A DNA stretch of 49,209 nt from Prolixibacteraceae bacterium (lineage in GTDB: Bacteria > Bacteroidota > Bacteroidia > Bacteroidales > Prolixibacteraceae): the NCBI GenBank assembly GCA_003457135.1, contig DMSQ01000015.1:1-49209 (forward strand), given 5' to 3'. Positions 35,412 to 44,671 of this stretch are shown here, piece after piece (within the stretch, counting starts at the first letter, position 1; every line of letters starts with the position of its first letter). Below the pieces are notes generated by a model. The model saw only the letters and a program-made list of their open reading frames with translations. It had not been told where the DNA came from and did not search any database. The translations under genes and the position numbers were made by a program.

Positions 35412-37898
35412 ATGAAAAACAAATATTTTATTATAGGATTAACTATCCTATCTGTGGTTGTGGCAATGAGTTTTACGCATTCTAACGACTCAAAATTCTA
35501 TTATGCCTATAATGAAAAAATCTTTCTTGACGAACTCAGTAATAAACTCATTATAAGATATAAGCTAAACAAAAAATCTGACAGAACACAAATGTCGTTG
35601 AACCTGGAACTTGTAAATAAACCAATTGAATGGAAAGATGACAGCACTTGTATAATTACACTTGATGCCAATGAAAAAGAATTGCTTAAAGCTAAAATTT
35701 TGAAACAGGCGGATGTTAAATCATGTAATCCGGTTTATGCCATCAATACCGGATTAGAAATGGGGGTAACTGATGAATTTCTCGTTAAGTTCAATGAAAA
35801 TGTTACTCAAGCTGAGATTGAAAATTTTCACAAAAAATATGGAGTTAATGTAGTAAAAACAACAGACCTCTATCAATTACTAAAAGTACCGGATGGTACA
35901 GACGCGTTACAGATTGCAAATATTTATCAGGAAAGTGGATTGACGCGATTTAGTCATCCAAATTTTTACTCTAAAGTTGAATTACACCAGGTGATTCCAA
36001 ATGATTCGTACTTTACCAATCAATTCTCTCTCAACAATACAGGCCAGGTATTTACCGATGGGCATTCGGGAACAAATGATGCTGATATTGATGCCCCGGA
36101 AGCATGGACTATGTCAACAGGGAACAACAATATTATTATTGCAGTATTGGATCAGGGGGTAACCTCAGACCATCCTGATTTGCCAAATACCCGCCAGGTA
36201 CGGTTAAATGGGAGCAATTTTGGAGATGGGGATCCTAATAATCCTTCTCCAACCGGAAATTATAATCATGGGAATGCCTGTGCCGGAATAATAGGTGCAA
36301 CACAGAATAATAATCAGGGAATCTCTGGAATAGCTCCAAATTGCAGAATAATGCCCGTTAGAGTATTTAACAGCAACGGAACATGGATTACTCCAGATAG
36401 GTTTGCTGATGCTATAGATTTTGCCAGACAAAATGGCGCACATATTATATCAAATAGTTGGGGTTTTGAATCGGATAATCCCAATTTTTATCCTGTTATA
36501 AAAGATGCAATAACAAGAGCCACAACACAGGGCAGAAATAATCTTGGTTGTGTTGTTGCTTTTTCAGCAGGAAACAATTTGCCAAACAACGGCTATGTGC
36601 ATTTTCCAAGCAATGTAGATGTTGCAGGTGTTTTAACCGTAGGAGCCTCCGACAGATATGATTTTAAGGCATTTTACAGCCCGCTGGGCAATCCTTCAAG
36701 TCCTAATAATCAATTAATAGACATAGTTGCTCCTTCACACCGTGCATATTCAAATCAAATTACTGGTGAAACTTATGAAGCATGGTCAATTGACATTCCA
36801 GGTGATGCCGGATATAACTCGGTACATGAAACTGATAATTTAGCAGGCAACTTGCCTGTTATTGGATCAATTTTACCAAACACAGGTGTGAATAATTTAG
36901 CCTATACTGGTCGTTTTGGTGGTACATCCTATTCATGTCCAGAAGTTGCAGGAGTTGCAGCGTTAATGTTATCAATTAATCCAAATCTGACTCAACAGCA
37001 AGTTTTCGATATACTGACAGCAAATGCTGACCAAGTTGGAGGATATACCTATACTAATGGGCGTAGTAATGAATTGGGTTTTGGAAGATTAAACGCTTGC
37101 AGAGCAGTATCCCATGTATTACCAACAATTGCAACCCTTTCAGGCCCCTCAACAGTCTGCTCTTCCGGTACACAATTTACTGTAAACAATGTACCTGGAT
37201 GCACCGTTAGCTGGACACGCAGCACAAATATTACATTCGATAACCAAACCGGTAACCCCAAAGTTTTTACAGCCAATGCGACTGGCGCTGGTTGGATACG
37301 GCCAACTGTCATCTCAAATTGTTTTCAGTTTGACCTGCCGCAAAAAAACGTTTGGGTAGGACCATATTCGAGTTCCAATTATCCCATAACCGGCCCAGGT
37401 TCGGCGCCTTGCAGGCAATATGTATATTATTCGATCCCTGCTTTAGAAGATGTCATTTCAATTAATTGGGTTTGGCCAAGTAGTTGGACTTATGTTTCGG
37501 GACAAGGCACACGTTATATTGCTTTGCAAACGGGCGCAACAGGTTCCGGGGGGATTATTGGAGCACAAGCAGTTAACATTTGTCTTAATCCGGGAAGTTA
37601 TGCTACAATGTACACTTCTGTTACCGGAATTTGCGGGTACAGCTTATCTGTTTCGCCCAACCCAGCCACAGGAGAGGCAACCATAGAACTTGTCAGCGAT
37701 AGCAATGAAACACTTGCCGGAGGAACAGAATGGGAACTGGAAGTTTACGACTCCATGCAGGGACTGAAAGAAAAGAAAACGAAAATAACAGGCAACCAAG
37801 CCAAAATAAACACTGCCAATTGGAAAGACGGCGTTTACATAGTCCGTGCAAAAATTGGAGATGAAGTAATTACCGAAAAACTGGTGGTGAAACATTAA
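35412..37898 (+). CDS. S8 family serine protease (subtilase) with T9SS sorting domain
   Basis: The 828-residue secreted protease has a signal peptide (MKNKYFIIGLTILSVVVAMS). A propeptide-like region follows (about 30-195, VKFNENVTQAEIENFHKKYG), then a subtilase domain (about 205-565). The triad is visible: Asp247 in AVLDQGVTSDHPD, His286 in NYNHGNACAG and Ser506 in GTSYSCPEVAG. A beta-rich linker region with several cysteines lies between about 570 and 740. The last 85 or so residues (VSPNPATGEATIELV to TEKLVVKH) are a type A type IX secretion sorting domain, so the enzyme is exported by T9SS and probably surface-bound or released. The codon use (AGA, ATA) looks more AT-rich than its neighbours by eye. 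Confidence 0.92.
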   Translation: MKNKYFIIGLTILSVVVAMSFTHSNDSKFYYAYNEKIFLDELSNKLIIRYKLNKKSDRTQMSLNLELVNKPIEWKDDSTCIITLDANEKELLKAKILKQADVKSCNPVYAINTGLEMGVTDEFLVKFNENVTQAEIENFHKKYGVNVVKTTDLYQLLKVPDGTDALQIANIYQESGLTRFSHPNFYSKVELHQVIPNDSYFTNQFSLNNTGQVFTDGHSGTNDADIDAPEAWTMSTGNNNIIIAVLDQGVTSDHPDLPNTRQVRLNGSNFGDGDPNNPSPTGNYNHGNACAGIIGATQNNNQGISGIAPNCRIMPVRVFNSNGTWITPDRFADAIDFARQNGAHIISNSWGFESDNPNFYPVIKDAITRATTQGRNNLGCVVAFSAGNNLPNNGYVHFPSNVDVAGVLTVGASDRYDFKAFYSPLGNPSSPNNQLIDIVAPSHRAYSNQITGETYEAWSIDIPGDAGYNSVHETDNLAGNLPVIGSILPNTGVNNLAYTGRFGGTSYSCPEVAGVAALMLSINPNLTQQQVFDILTANADQVGGYTYTNGRSNELGFGRLNACRAVSHVLPTIATLSGPSTVCSSGTQFTVNNVPGCTVSWTRSTNITFDNQTGNPKVFTANATGAGWIRPTVISNCFQFDLPQKNVWVGPYSSSNYPITGPGSAPCRQYVYYSIPALEDVISINWVWPSSWTYVSGQGTRYIALQTGATGSGGIIGAQAVNICLNPGSYATMYTSVTGICGYSLSVSPNPATGEATIELVSDSNETLAGGTEWELEVYDSMQGLKEKKTKITGNQAKINTANWKDGVYIVRAKIGDEVITEKLVVKH

Positions 37899-37907
37899 GC
37901 ACTTAAA

Positions 37908-37939
37908 GGATTCCATCCTTCGAAAGTGGGATGGAATCC
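37908..37939 (+). terminator. Terminator after the subtilase gene
   Basis: A perfect 11-bp stem (37908-37918 with 37929-37939, arm GGATTCCATCC) with a 10-base loop starts 10 bases past the subtilase stop codon and is followed by ATTTGTATT. Confidence 0.8.
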
Positions 37940-38046
37940 ATTTGTATTCGTTGCAGGGATTAATAACTTTAAACAATTAATTGATTCTATTTCCGGATGT
38001 GGAAAATCAGACGATTCGAAAAAGTTTAATCCTAAAAATTAATTGC

Positions 38047-39060
38047 ATGAGAACTCTAACCTTGGCATTCATATTTCTTTCTTTGTTTTCATACAGTTGC
38101 AATAATTCGAAAACCGATTCTCCTCCTGCTGACTTGAAGGTTGATGCAACTGTTGCAGCCAATAAGAGTGGCAATGTGTCGTTTATAGCTTCAGCAACCA
38201 ATGCCACATCCTATGAATTCGATTTTGGTGATGGCAGCACCCACGCTGTAACCGAAACCGGAGCTGCCACTTACAAATACTTTGGTTCAGGTACTTATAA
38301 TGTAGTAGTTACAGCCAGTAATTCAACCGGAACAACTATTTCCAAATCGATTTCGGTAACCCTTGATGTGGAGCTTTCACTGGTATGGTCGGATGAATTT
38401 AATACAGACGGTCTCCCCGATCCTGCCAAATGGGGTTACGACCTTGGAGCCGGTGGGTGGGGAAATGCTGAGGCTGAATACTACACCAACCGAAAGGAAA
38501 ATGCTTCAATATCAAACGGAACTTTAAAAATTACTGCATTGAAGGAGAACTATAGCGGCAGCGCCTATACTTCAGCCCGGATACTTACCAGGGATAAATA
38601 TGCTTTTACTTTTGGCAAAGTTGAAGCTAAAGCAAAGCTTCCTTCCGGTGTGGGAACCTGGCCTGCGATCTGGATGCTGGGAAATAACATTGGGACGATC
38701 GGTTGGCCTGCCTGTGGCGAGATTGACATTATGGAACATTTGGGAAGAGAGCAAAATAAAATTTACGGTACATTACACTATGCCGGACATTCTGGTGGCA
38801 ATGCGGTTGGCAGCACCAGAATGATTTCAAATGCCTCCACCGAATTTCATATTTATAGTTTGGAATGGACGCCGAACGTTATTAAAATTTCGGTTGACAA
38901 TCAGGTGTACCATAATGTCTTCAATTCCAGTGAACTGCCTTTTAACCGCGACTTCTTTATTATAATGAACCTTGCAATGGGCGGAAACTTTGCTGGTCCG
39001 ATTGATCCGGCCTTCACCAGCGCAACTTTGGAAATAGATTACATCAGAGTTTACCGGTAA
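38047..39060 (+). CDS. Glycoside hydrolase family 16 lipoprotein with PKD domain
   Basis: The 337-residue enzyme has a lipoprotein signal (MRTLTLAFIFLSLFSYSC), a PKD domain (about 28-108, YEFDFGDGSTHAV and YKYFGSGTYNVVVTAS) and a GH16 catalytic domain (about 112-337). The catalytic motif GEIDIMEH is complete: Glu225 nucleophile, Asp227 and Glu230 acid/base. This ExDxxE form with Met is the laminarinase/beta-glucanase type, so beta-1,3- or mixed-linkage glucan is the most likely substrate, though related enzymes cut agar or carrageenan. The upstream Met at 37981 is rejected because 22 residues would precede the signal peptide. Confidence 0.92.
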   Translation: MRTLTLAFIFLSLFSYSCNNSKTDSPPADLKVDATVAANKSGNVSFIASATNATSYEFDFGDGSTHAVTETGAATYKYFGSGTYNVVVTASNSTGTTISKSISVTLDVELSLVWSDEFNTDGLPDPAKWGYDLGAGGWGNAEAEYYTNRKENASISNGTLKITALKENYSGSAYTSARILTRDKYAFTFGKVEAKAKLPSGVGTWPAIWMLGNNIGTIGWPACGEIDIMEHLGREQNKIYGTLHYAGHSGGNAVGSTRMISNASTEFHIYSLEWTPNVIKISVDNQVYHNVFNSSELPFNRDFFIIMNLAMGGNFAGPIDPAFTSATLEIDYIRVYR

Positions 39061-39091
39061 ATCATCATTTACAGCTTATTAAAGGGACAAA

Positions 39092-39117
39092 AAGGGCCAC
39101 CGTTTTCGGAGGCCCTT
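39092..39117 (+). terminator. Hairpin after the GH16 gene
   Basis: AAGGGCC-A-CCG-TTTT-CGG-A-GGCCCTT forms a strong GC-rich hairpin with a four-base loop 32 bases past the stop codon. No T-run follows (ATAGATGG), so it may be an attenuated terminator or an RNA-protecting hairpin. Confidence 0.55.
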
Positions 39118-39150
39118 ATAGATGGTGATTCAATGTTGGTTAGATAAGGT

Positions 39151-39214
39151 CGTCATTGCGAACGAAGTGAAGCAATCCATCGATTTACAGATTGCTTCGT
39201 TCCTCGCAATGACG
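39151..39214. repeat. Long imperfect palindrome, dispersed-repeat type
   Basis: CGTCATTGCGAACGAAGTGA (from 39151) and its continuation to 39177 pair with 39190-39214 (GATTGCTTCG...GCAATGACG), separated by 12 bases. The core CATTGCGAACGAAGTGAAGCAATC resembles a repeat frequent between genes in many bacterial genomes. It lies between convergent GH16 and DUF1080 genes. Confidence 0.7.
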
Positions 39215-39269
39215 GTTATATCCAGTTTGTTATCTTAACTAAATGACATTGGATTGTAATTGTTCAAAA

Positions 39270-40025
39270 TTAATCAGTTACTTTAATTTTTACGTTGCGG
39301 TACCAAACATCGTCGCCATGATCCTGAAAAGCGATCAAACCTTCTTTGGCCACATCAGCCCAGTTTGGATTCAGTTCCGGAAATTTACTGTCTTTAACCA
39401 TGTTTTTCCAGTCATCTGTCCATAAATGGAATTCGGCCACTTTTTCGCCATTCTGTTTGAAAAGAATTGTTCCTTTAAAACAGATGATTTCTACGGCATT
39501 CCATTCGCCAACAGGTTTGGCATTTTGTGGCTTGGCCGGAATCAGGTCGTACAACGAACCAGCCTGACGGTTACCATCTTTACCCATTTGTGCATCAGGG
39601 TGATTTTCGTTATCCAGAACCTGCATTTCAGGCGCAGTTTTATAAATTGGCCATCCCGGTACTTCCTGCCCAAGAATGAAAATGCCTGAGTTTCCACCCT
39701 TCGAAATTTTCCACTCGAGTTTCAGGGTAAAATTCTTGAATTTTTGGTCATAAATAATATCTCCGCCGTTTTCAGCGCCAGCTTCTCCGGTTCCGGTTCC
39801 AATGCAATGCAATGTTCCGTCAACGACTTCCCATCCTTTAGGGAATTCTGTTTTGTTGTAACCTCTCCATCCGGTTGAAGTTGTTCCGTCAAATAAAAGT
39901 TCCCAGCCTGCTTTGACTTCTTCAGAAGATAATTTATTGATCTCAGGAGCTTTTTTCTGACAACCCTGGAATGAAAGCCCAAAAAGAATGAGGCCTGCAA
40001 TTAAAAGTGAATAGAATTTTTTCAT
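39270..40025 (-). CDS. DUF1080 (3-keto-disaccharide hydrolase-type) lipoprotein
   Basis: The 251-residue lipoprotein (lipobox GLSFQGC, about Cys22) has a concanavalin-like beta-sandwich of the DUF1080 family: WELLFDGTTSTGWRGYNKTE, FKNFTLKLEWKISKGGNSGI, VLDNENHPDAQMGKDGNRQAG, ECKGTILFK-type strand and the terminal FQDHGDDVWYRNVKIK. Family members include 3-ketoglycoside hydrolases, and the fold resembles GH16. Catalytic residues are not assigned here. The start at 40025 follows the signal MKKFYSLLIAGLILFGL. It is divergent from pfkA and next to GH16, in keeping with surface glycan degradation. Confidence 0.86.
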   Translation of the reverse strand: MKKFYSLLIAGLILFGLSFQGCQKKAPEINKLSSEEVKAGWELLFDGTTSTGWRGYNKTEFPKGWEVVDGTLHCIGTGTGEAGAENGGDIIYDQKFKNFTLKLEWKISKGGNSGIFILGQEVPGWPIYKTAPEMQVLDNENHPDAQMGKDGNRQAGSLYDLIPAKPQNAKPVGEWNAVEIICFKGTILFKQNGEKVAEFHLWTDDWKNMVKDSKFPELNPNWADVAKEGLIAFQDHGDDVWYRNVKIKVTD

Positions 40026-40164
40026 TGGAAAATAATTTAAGTTCATTAATAATTTAACCTGGTTTTAAGTTGTGATAGACAAAGTTAAAAAACTTAATTT
40101 GTTTTTTTAACTTCGGTAAGTTTTCTTGAAAGTTAGTTTGGATAAGTAAATAAAGAATTTTGTC

Positions 40165-41196
40165 ATGAATAAGAGTAAAGTAAAAAGAATTGGCATTTTG
40201 ACTGCCGGAGGCGATTGCCCGGGATTAAATGCTGCGATCAGGGGCGTTGGTAAAACTGCCATTATTGAATACGGGATGGAGGTGATCGGTTTTTCGTCGG
40301 GTTATACAGGTTTGATTTATAAGCAATATGTGGAATTGAAAGAAAAAGATTTGTCGGGTATATTAACCCTGGGAGGCACCATTATTGGAACTTCGCGCGA
40401 AAAGCCATTTAAAATTGTTACCGACGAAGCCAATGATAAACCAGCTTTGATCAAGCAAAACTACGTTGATCTGGGCTTGGATGGATTGGTTTGCATTGGT
40501 GGGAACGGAACCATGAAAACCGCCCATTTATTGTCGAAAATTGGATTGAATGTGATTGGAATACCGAAAACCATTGATAACGATGTTTGGGGAACTGACC
40601 TGACTTTTGGCTTCGATTCGGCAGTGATTATTGCTACAGAAGCGATTGACCGTTTGCACAGCACTGCCAACTCGCATGGTCGTGTCATGATTATAGAAGT
40701 GATGGGCCACAATGCAGGCTGGATTGCTCTATATGCCGGAATGGCAGGAGGGGGCGATATCATCCTCATTCCTGAAATTGAATACTCGATGGATAAAGTC
40801 TGCGCCAAAATAGAAGAACGGTATGCAAATAATAAACCATACTCGATCGTAGTGGTTGCCGAAGGTATTGAACATCCTAAAAACATGTCGGCTGCCAGGT
40901 ATTTAGCCGAATGTATTCAGTCGCGGGTAGATGTTGAAGCGCGTGAAACCGTTTTGGGTTACACACAACGCGGTGGTAGCCCTTCGCCTATGGACCGTAT
41001 TTTGGCTACACGCTATGGCGCTTATGCAGCGCAATGTATTGCAGAAGAAAATTTCGGTACTATGGTAGCGCTAATCAAAAACGAACTGACAACTGTTCCG
41101 CTCGAAGAAGTTGGGGGAAAACTACGTTTGGTTAGTCCCGATAATAATTTGGTGATAAAAGGACGTAAAATGGGTGTTTCTTTTGGCGACGAGTAG
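40165..41196 (+). CDS. 6-phosphofructokinase
   Basis: The 343-residue enzyme phosphorylates fructose-6-phosphate in glycolysis. Motifs seen are the donor loop LTAGGDCPGLNAAIRG (about 12-27), GTIIGTSREKPF, the catalytic PKTIDNDVWGTD (catalytic Asp138) and the sugar-binding MGHNAGW and GYTQRGGSPSPMDR. The donor-specificity positions are mixed: Gly115 (ATP-type) sits with Lys135 (PPi-type), and the usual Asp of GGDGS is Asn114 (GGNGT). Such a Gly/Lys pair occurs in one group of ATP enzymes, so ATP is likely but not certain. No symbol is given because the ATP or PPi class decides it. It is followed by GH2 after 78 bases. Confidence 0.93.
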   Translation: MNKSKVKRIGILTAGGDCPGLNAAIRGVGKTAIIEYGMEVIGFSSGYTGLIYKQYVELKEKDLSGILTLGGTIIGTSREKPFKIVTDEANDKPALIKQNYVDLGLDGLVCIGGNGTMKTAHLLSKIGLNVIGIPKTIDNDVWGTDLTFGFDSAVIIATEAIDRLHSTANSHGRVMIIEVMGHNAGWIALYAGMAGGGDIILIPEIEYSMDKVCAKIEERYANNKPYSIVVVAEGIEHPKNMSAARYLAECIQSRVDVEARETVLGYTQRGGSPSPMDRILATRYGAYAAQCIAEENFGTMVALIKNELTTVPLEEVGGKLRLVSPDNNLVIKGRKMGVSFGDE

Positions 41197-41274
41197 GCTG
41201 TGATCGTTAGGAAAAGAAAGCCGGTTTATTTGAAAAGGAATGAATTTGAATAGTGAAAAGAAAAATCATTTGTA

Positions 41275-43086
41275 ATGAAAAAAACAATCTTCATCGTTTT
41301 ATTGGGCATTTGTATGCTTCAATCCTTTGGCCAGTGGAAAGCTGCTGGCGATAAAATCAAAACCGCATGGGCCGAAAAAATGGAAGTCAAAAATGTTCTT
41401 CCTGAATATCCACGACCCATTATGGAGCGAGCCGAATGGATGAACCTGAACGGTTTATGGGAGTATTCAATTCTGAAGACCGGATTGGCTGAACCCAAAA
41501 CTTTTGAAGGACAGATATTGGTTCCTTTCCCTGTTGAGTCGAGCCTTTCAGGGGTAATGAAAACCGTTGGCGGAGAAAATGAAGTCTGGTACAAAAGGGC
41601 TTTTGAGGTTCCGGCCAAATGGAAAGGAAAGAACATATTGCTTCAATTTGGCGCTGTTGACTGGAAAGCCGATGTTTGGGTAAACGACATCAAAATCGGG
41701 TCGCACACCGGTGGCTACACGCCATTTTCGTTCGATATTACTCCTTTCCTGACTAAAAACACAAACCAGAAACTGGTAGTCCGGGTTTGGGATGGAACCG
41801 ACAAAGGATTTCAGCCTCGCGGGAAGCAGGTGAGCAACCCTAACTCGATCTGGTACACTGCTGTAACCGGAATCTGGCAAACGGTTTGGCTCGAACCTGT
41901 AGCCGCCAAACATATCGAAAACATTCAGACTGTTCCCAATATAGACAAAGGCCAGGTGGCGGTTTCGGTTGATACTGACGGCGCAGCTTATGGCGATGTG
42001 GTGGAAGTGAAACTGTTCGACGGTGCAAAAGAAATGGCTTCAGGCAAAGCAACTTCAGGCGAAAAAATTGAAATCAATGTTCCTGAAGCTAAACTGTGGA
42101 GCCCCGAATCGCCTTTCCTTTACACCATGAAAGTGAGCCTGATCAGCAACGGTGTGGTTACCGACCAGGTGGACAGCTATTTGGCCATGCGTAAAATTTC
42201 GGTCAAACGCGACCAGAACGGGATTATGCGTCTGGAGCTGAACAACAAACCATATTTTCAGTTCGGTCCGCTCGATCAGGGCTGGTGGCCCGATGGTTTG
42301 TACACCGCACCAACCGACGAAGCCCTGAAATATGACATTCAGAAAACCAAAGATTTTGGGTTCAACATGATCCGCAAACACGTAAAAGTGGAGCCCGCCC
42401 GTTGGTACACCCATTGCGACAGGCTTGGAATCCTGGTTTGGCAGGATATGCCAAGTGGCGACCGTTCGCCTCAATGGCAAAGCCGCAATTATTTTAACGG
42501 AAATGAATTCAAACGCAGTCTGGAATCAGAAACTAACTACCGCAAAGAATGGAAAGAAATTATAGATTTATTGTACTCAAATCCATGTGTGGTAACCTGG
42601 GTGCCGTTTAACGAAGCGTGGGGGCAATTCAAAACTTCGGAAATTGCGGAATGGACAAAAACTTACGACCCCAGTCGTTTGGTCAATCCGGCCAGTGGGG
42701 GAAACCATTATCCAACAGGCGACATGCTCGATTTGCACAATTACCCCGGACCGGAAATGTATCTGTACGATGGTCAGCGACCAACAGTACTGGGAGAATA
42801 TGGCGGAATTGGCCTTGCCCTGGAAGGTCATTTGTGGAATGCTGATAAAAACTGGGGATATGTTCAGTTTAAAAACTCAAAAGATGTGACCGATGAGTAC
42901 GTAAAATTTGCTGAATCAATTTTAAAATTGGTCAAAGCGGGCTTCTCTGCCGGAGTATATACGCAAACCACCGATGTGGAAGGCGAAGTGAATGGATTTT
43001 TGACCTACGACCGAAAGGTGGTTAAAATGGACGAAAAGTGCGTTAGGGAAATCAACCAGAAGATTTGTAATTCGTTGAAGGAATAG
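41275..43086 (+). CDS. Glycoside hydrolase family 2 enzyme
   Basis: The 603-residue exported enzyme (signal MKKTIFIVLLGICMLQSFGQ) has a sugar-binding jelly-roll domain (about 60-205, GLWEYSIL, VWYKRAFEVPA, DWKADVWVNDIKIGSHTGGY), an Ig-like domain (about 210-310) and a TIM barrel (about 320-603). The catalytic pair is visible: Glu447 in PFNEAWG (acid/base) and Glu508 in LGEYGG (nucleophile). GH2 includes beta-galactosidases, beta-glucuronidases and beta-mannosidases; the exact activity is not readable. It is shorter than LacZ and lacks the C-terminal domains. It follows pfkA on the same strand and ends in a strong convergent terminator. Confidence 0.92.
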   Translation: MKKTIFIVLLGICMLQSFGQWKAAGDKIKTAWAEKMEVKNVLPEYPRPIMERAEWMNLNGLWEYSILKTGLAEPKTFEGQILVPFPVESSLSGVMKTVGGENEVWYKRAFEVPAKWKGKNILLQFGAVDWKADVWVNDIKIGSHTGGYTPFSFDITPFLTKNTNQKLVVRVWDGTDKGFQPRGKQVSNPNSIWYTAVTGIWQTVWLEPVAAKHIENIQTVPNIDKGQVAVSVDTDGAAYGDVVEVKLFDGAKEMASGKATSGEKIEINVPEAKLWSPESPFLYTMKVSLISNGVVTDQVDSYLAMRKISVKRDQNGIMRLELNNKPYFQFGPLDQGWWPDGLYTAPTDEALKYDIQKTKDFGFNMIRKHVKVEPARWYTHCDRLGILVWQDMPSGDRSPQWQSRNYFNGNEFKRSLESETNYRKEWKEIIDLLYSNPCVVTWVPFNEAWGQFKTSEIAEWTKTYDPSRLVNPASGGNHYPTGDMLDLHNYPGPEMYLYDGQRPTVLGEYGGIGLALEGHLWNADKNWGYVQFKNSKDVTDEYVKFAESILKLVKAGFSAGVYTQTTDVEGEVNGFLTYDRKVVKMDEKCVREINQKICNSLKE

Positions 43087-43098
43087 AAGTAGATGTTA

Positions 43099-43130
43099 AG
43101 TGATCGGATGACTTGGGTCATCCGATCACT
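43099..43130. terminator. Convergent terminator between GH2 and CotH genes
   Basis: A perfect 13-bp stem (43099-43111 with 43118-43130, arm AGTGATCGGATGA) with a six-base loop lies 12 bases past the GH2 stop and 9 bases past the CotH stop. It can serve both strands. Confidence 0.85.
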
Positions 43131-43139
43131 CTGTTCACG

Positions 43140-44588
43140 CTAAGGAACATAGTTTGAAATTAATTTTCTTCGGGCGCTGACGTGTGCTTTAAGTTCTGAA
43201 ACAGCATTTGTATAAGATATACTCCCGGTCAGATAAGTGTATCCGGGTTTTTCTCCTTCAGCGCCAATGGCATAAGTTGAAATCATCGTGTTGTATTTGT
43301 CTATCAGAGTATTCATGGCCGTTTCTGTGAATACATTCTCACCAAACTGTTTTAAAGAAGTTTTATATTTCAACATATACACTTCATCGTTGGCGATATA
43401 TCTGATTAAGGGCCAATCCATTCCAACTTCGTTCATGCTTAGCGATAAGCCTGACCGGCCACTCGGACCTGGAGGATTGCCGCCGGATGGTGTACCGGTA
43501 ATTCCGGGACTCCCGCTCAGCGATTCGTTAAGGTCCCACGGAATCCAAATTAATTTTTTTACTGAATGGTTATACAGATAGTAGTTATGTGCCATGATTC
43601 CATAACTGTCCCAATTCACAATGGCATTGTTTACAGCGAGGTATTTGATGAAATGGCCAACATTAAAAACAGCTTCCAAACCAGTCCTCCACTGAGCCGG
43701 GCTGGTTGTGCGCAAATTGCTGTTCAAAGCAGTAATCATCGCTTTAACATCGCTGAAATCAGCTTCAGTTTCGTTGTTCTTTTTATCAAATTCTGATTGG
43801 ATGAAATGGTTGAATTTTGATTCCGGTTTATAGATATTTCCTTTTTCTTCACCAAACTGAACTTTTATCATATGGTCTTCGGGCAATTCAACTGCAGCAT
43901 AGATGCCGCAATATTTCAGGCCTGAACCAAAGTCAATAAAAACCTGGTAAAAAGCTGTTTGGGCTGCCGGAATACCTACCATCCTGAAAATATCGGCAGC
44001 CAGTTTTTCACGCATCAGCGTCTGATCTTTGAATCCCGGAGAAAAAGAAAGCTCCTTGAATCCATAAAAATGCTGGTTATTTGTTCCGGGATAGGTATCC
44101 TCAAATTTGTCGAAATTCAGCTTAAACGGTAATTTGTAATTTCCCTGTTTCCATGCCGAGTTAAGGCTTGAGTTCCCCTTAAGTCTGAACCCTACGTTTT
44201 TCCAGACTTTATTTTTGAATTTCAGTAAAACATCCACATAATCAGTTTCCACATCGCTTAATCCCCCACCCGGAGGAGCCCCACCTGTATTGCTGCCAAA
44301 ATCAGAACCGTACAAATTTTTCATATTGGTTTTGATGCTGTTCCATTGTGCCAAAGTCATGATCAGCTCAATTTTGTTGACTGAACTTTGCTGAAAGATT
44401 ACCGAATAATCCGGATTTGCTTTTCCATGTGAAAGGTAGGTCCAGTCAGGGTTATAGGTCAGTGAATCGGTTAATGCCGTTTTTTTATCTTCAGGTTTAT
44501 ATCCCTCCAGGTCGTTGTTCTTTTGGCACGAGACCGTTAAAATTGTTAGTAGTGAAATCAGAAAAATATATATCGGAAACTTCGTCAT
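43140..44588 (-). CDS. CotH-kinase-family lipoprotein
   Basis: The 482-residue lipoprotein (lipobox LTVSC, about Cys21) carries a CotH-type atypical kinase domain (about 60-400): VDVLLKFKNKVWKNVGFRLK, FYGFKELSFSPGF, CGIYAAVELPEDHMIKVQFG, NWDSYGIMAHNYYLYNH and WIPWDLNESL. CotH proteins phosphorylate other proteins in Bacillus spores; in Bacteroidota the substrates are unknown. Two Gly/Pro-rich loops (SNTGGAPPGGGLSD and TPSGGNPPGPSGRSG) interrupt the domain. It stands alone on the minus strand. Confidence 0.87.
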   Translation of the reverse strand: MTKFPIYIFLISLLTILTVSCQKNNDLEGYKPEDKKTALTDSLTYNPDWTYLSHGKANPDYSVIFQQSSVNKIELIMTLAQWNSIKTNMKNLYGSDFGSNTGGAPPGGGLSDVETDYVDVLLKFKNKVWKNVGFRLKGNSSLNSAWKQGNYKLPFKLNFDKFEDTYPGTNNQHFYGFKELSFSPGFKDQTLMREKLAADIFRMVGIPAAQTAFYQVFIDFGSGLKYCGIYAAVELPEDHMIKVQFGEEKGNIYKPESKFNHFIQSEFDKKNNETEADFSDVKAMITALNSNLRTTSPAQWRTGLEAVFNVGHFIKYLAVNNAIVNWDSYGIMAHNYYLYNHSVKKLIWIPWDLNESLSGSPGITGTPSGGNPPGPSGRSGLSLSMNEVGMDWPLIRYIANDEVYMLKYKTSLKQFGENVFTETAMNTLIDKYNTMISTYAIGAEGEKPGYTYLTGSISYTNAVSELKAHVSARRKLISNYVP

Positions 44589-44671
44589 TGCTTGAATTTT
44601 TTATCAGATTACTGAATATAATGAGAAATGCCCAACTCAAAAATACCGAAATCTTTCAATTTCAGGAATAT

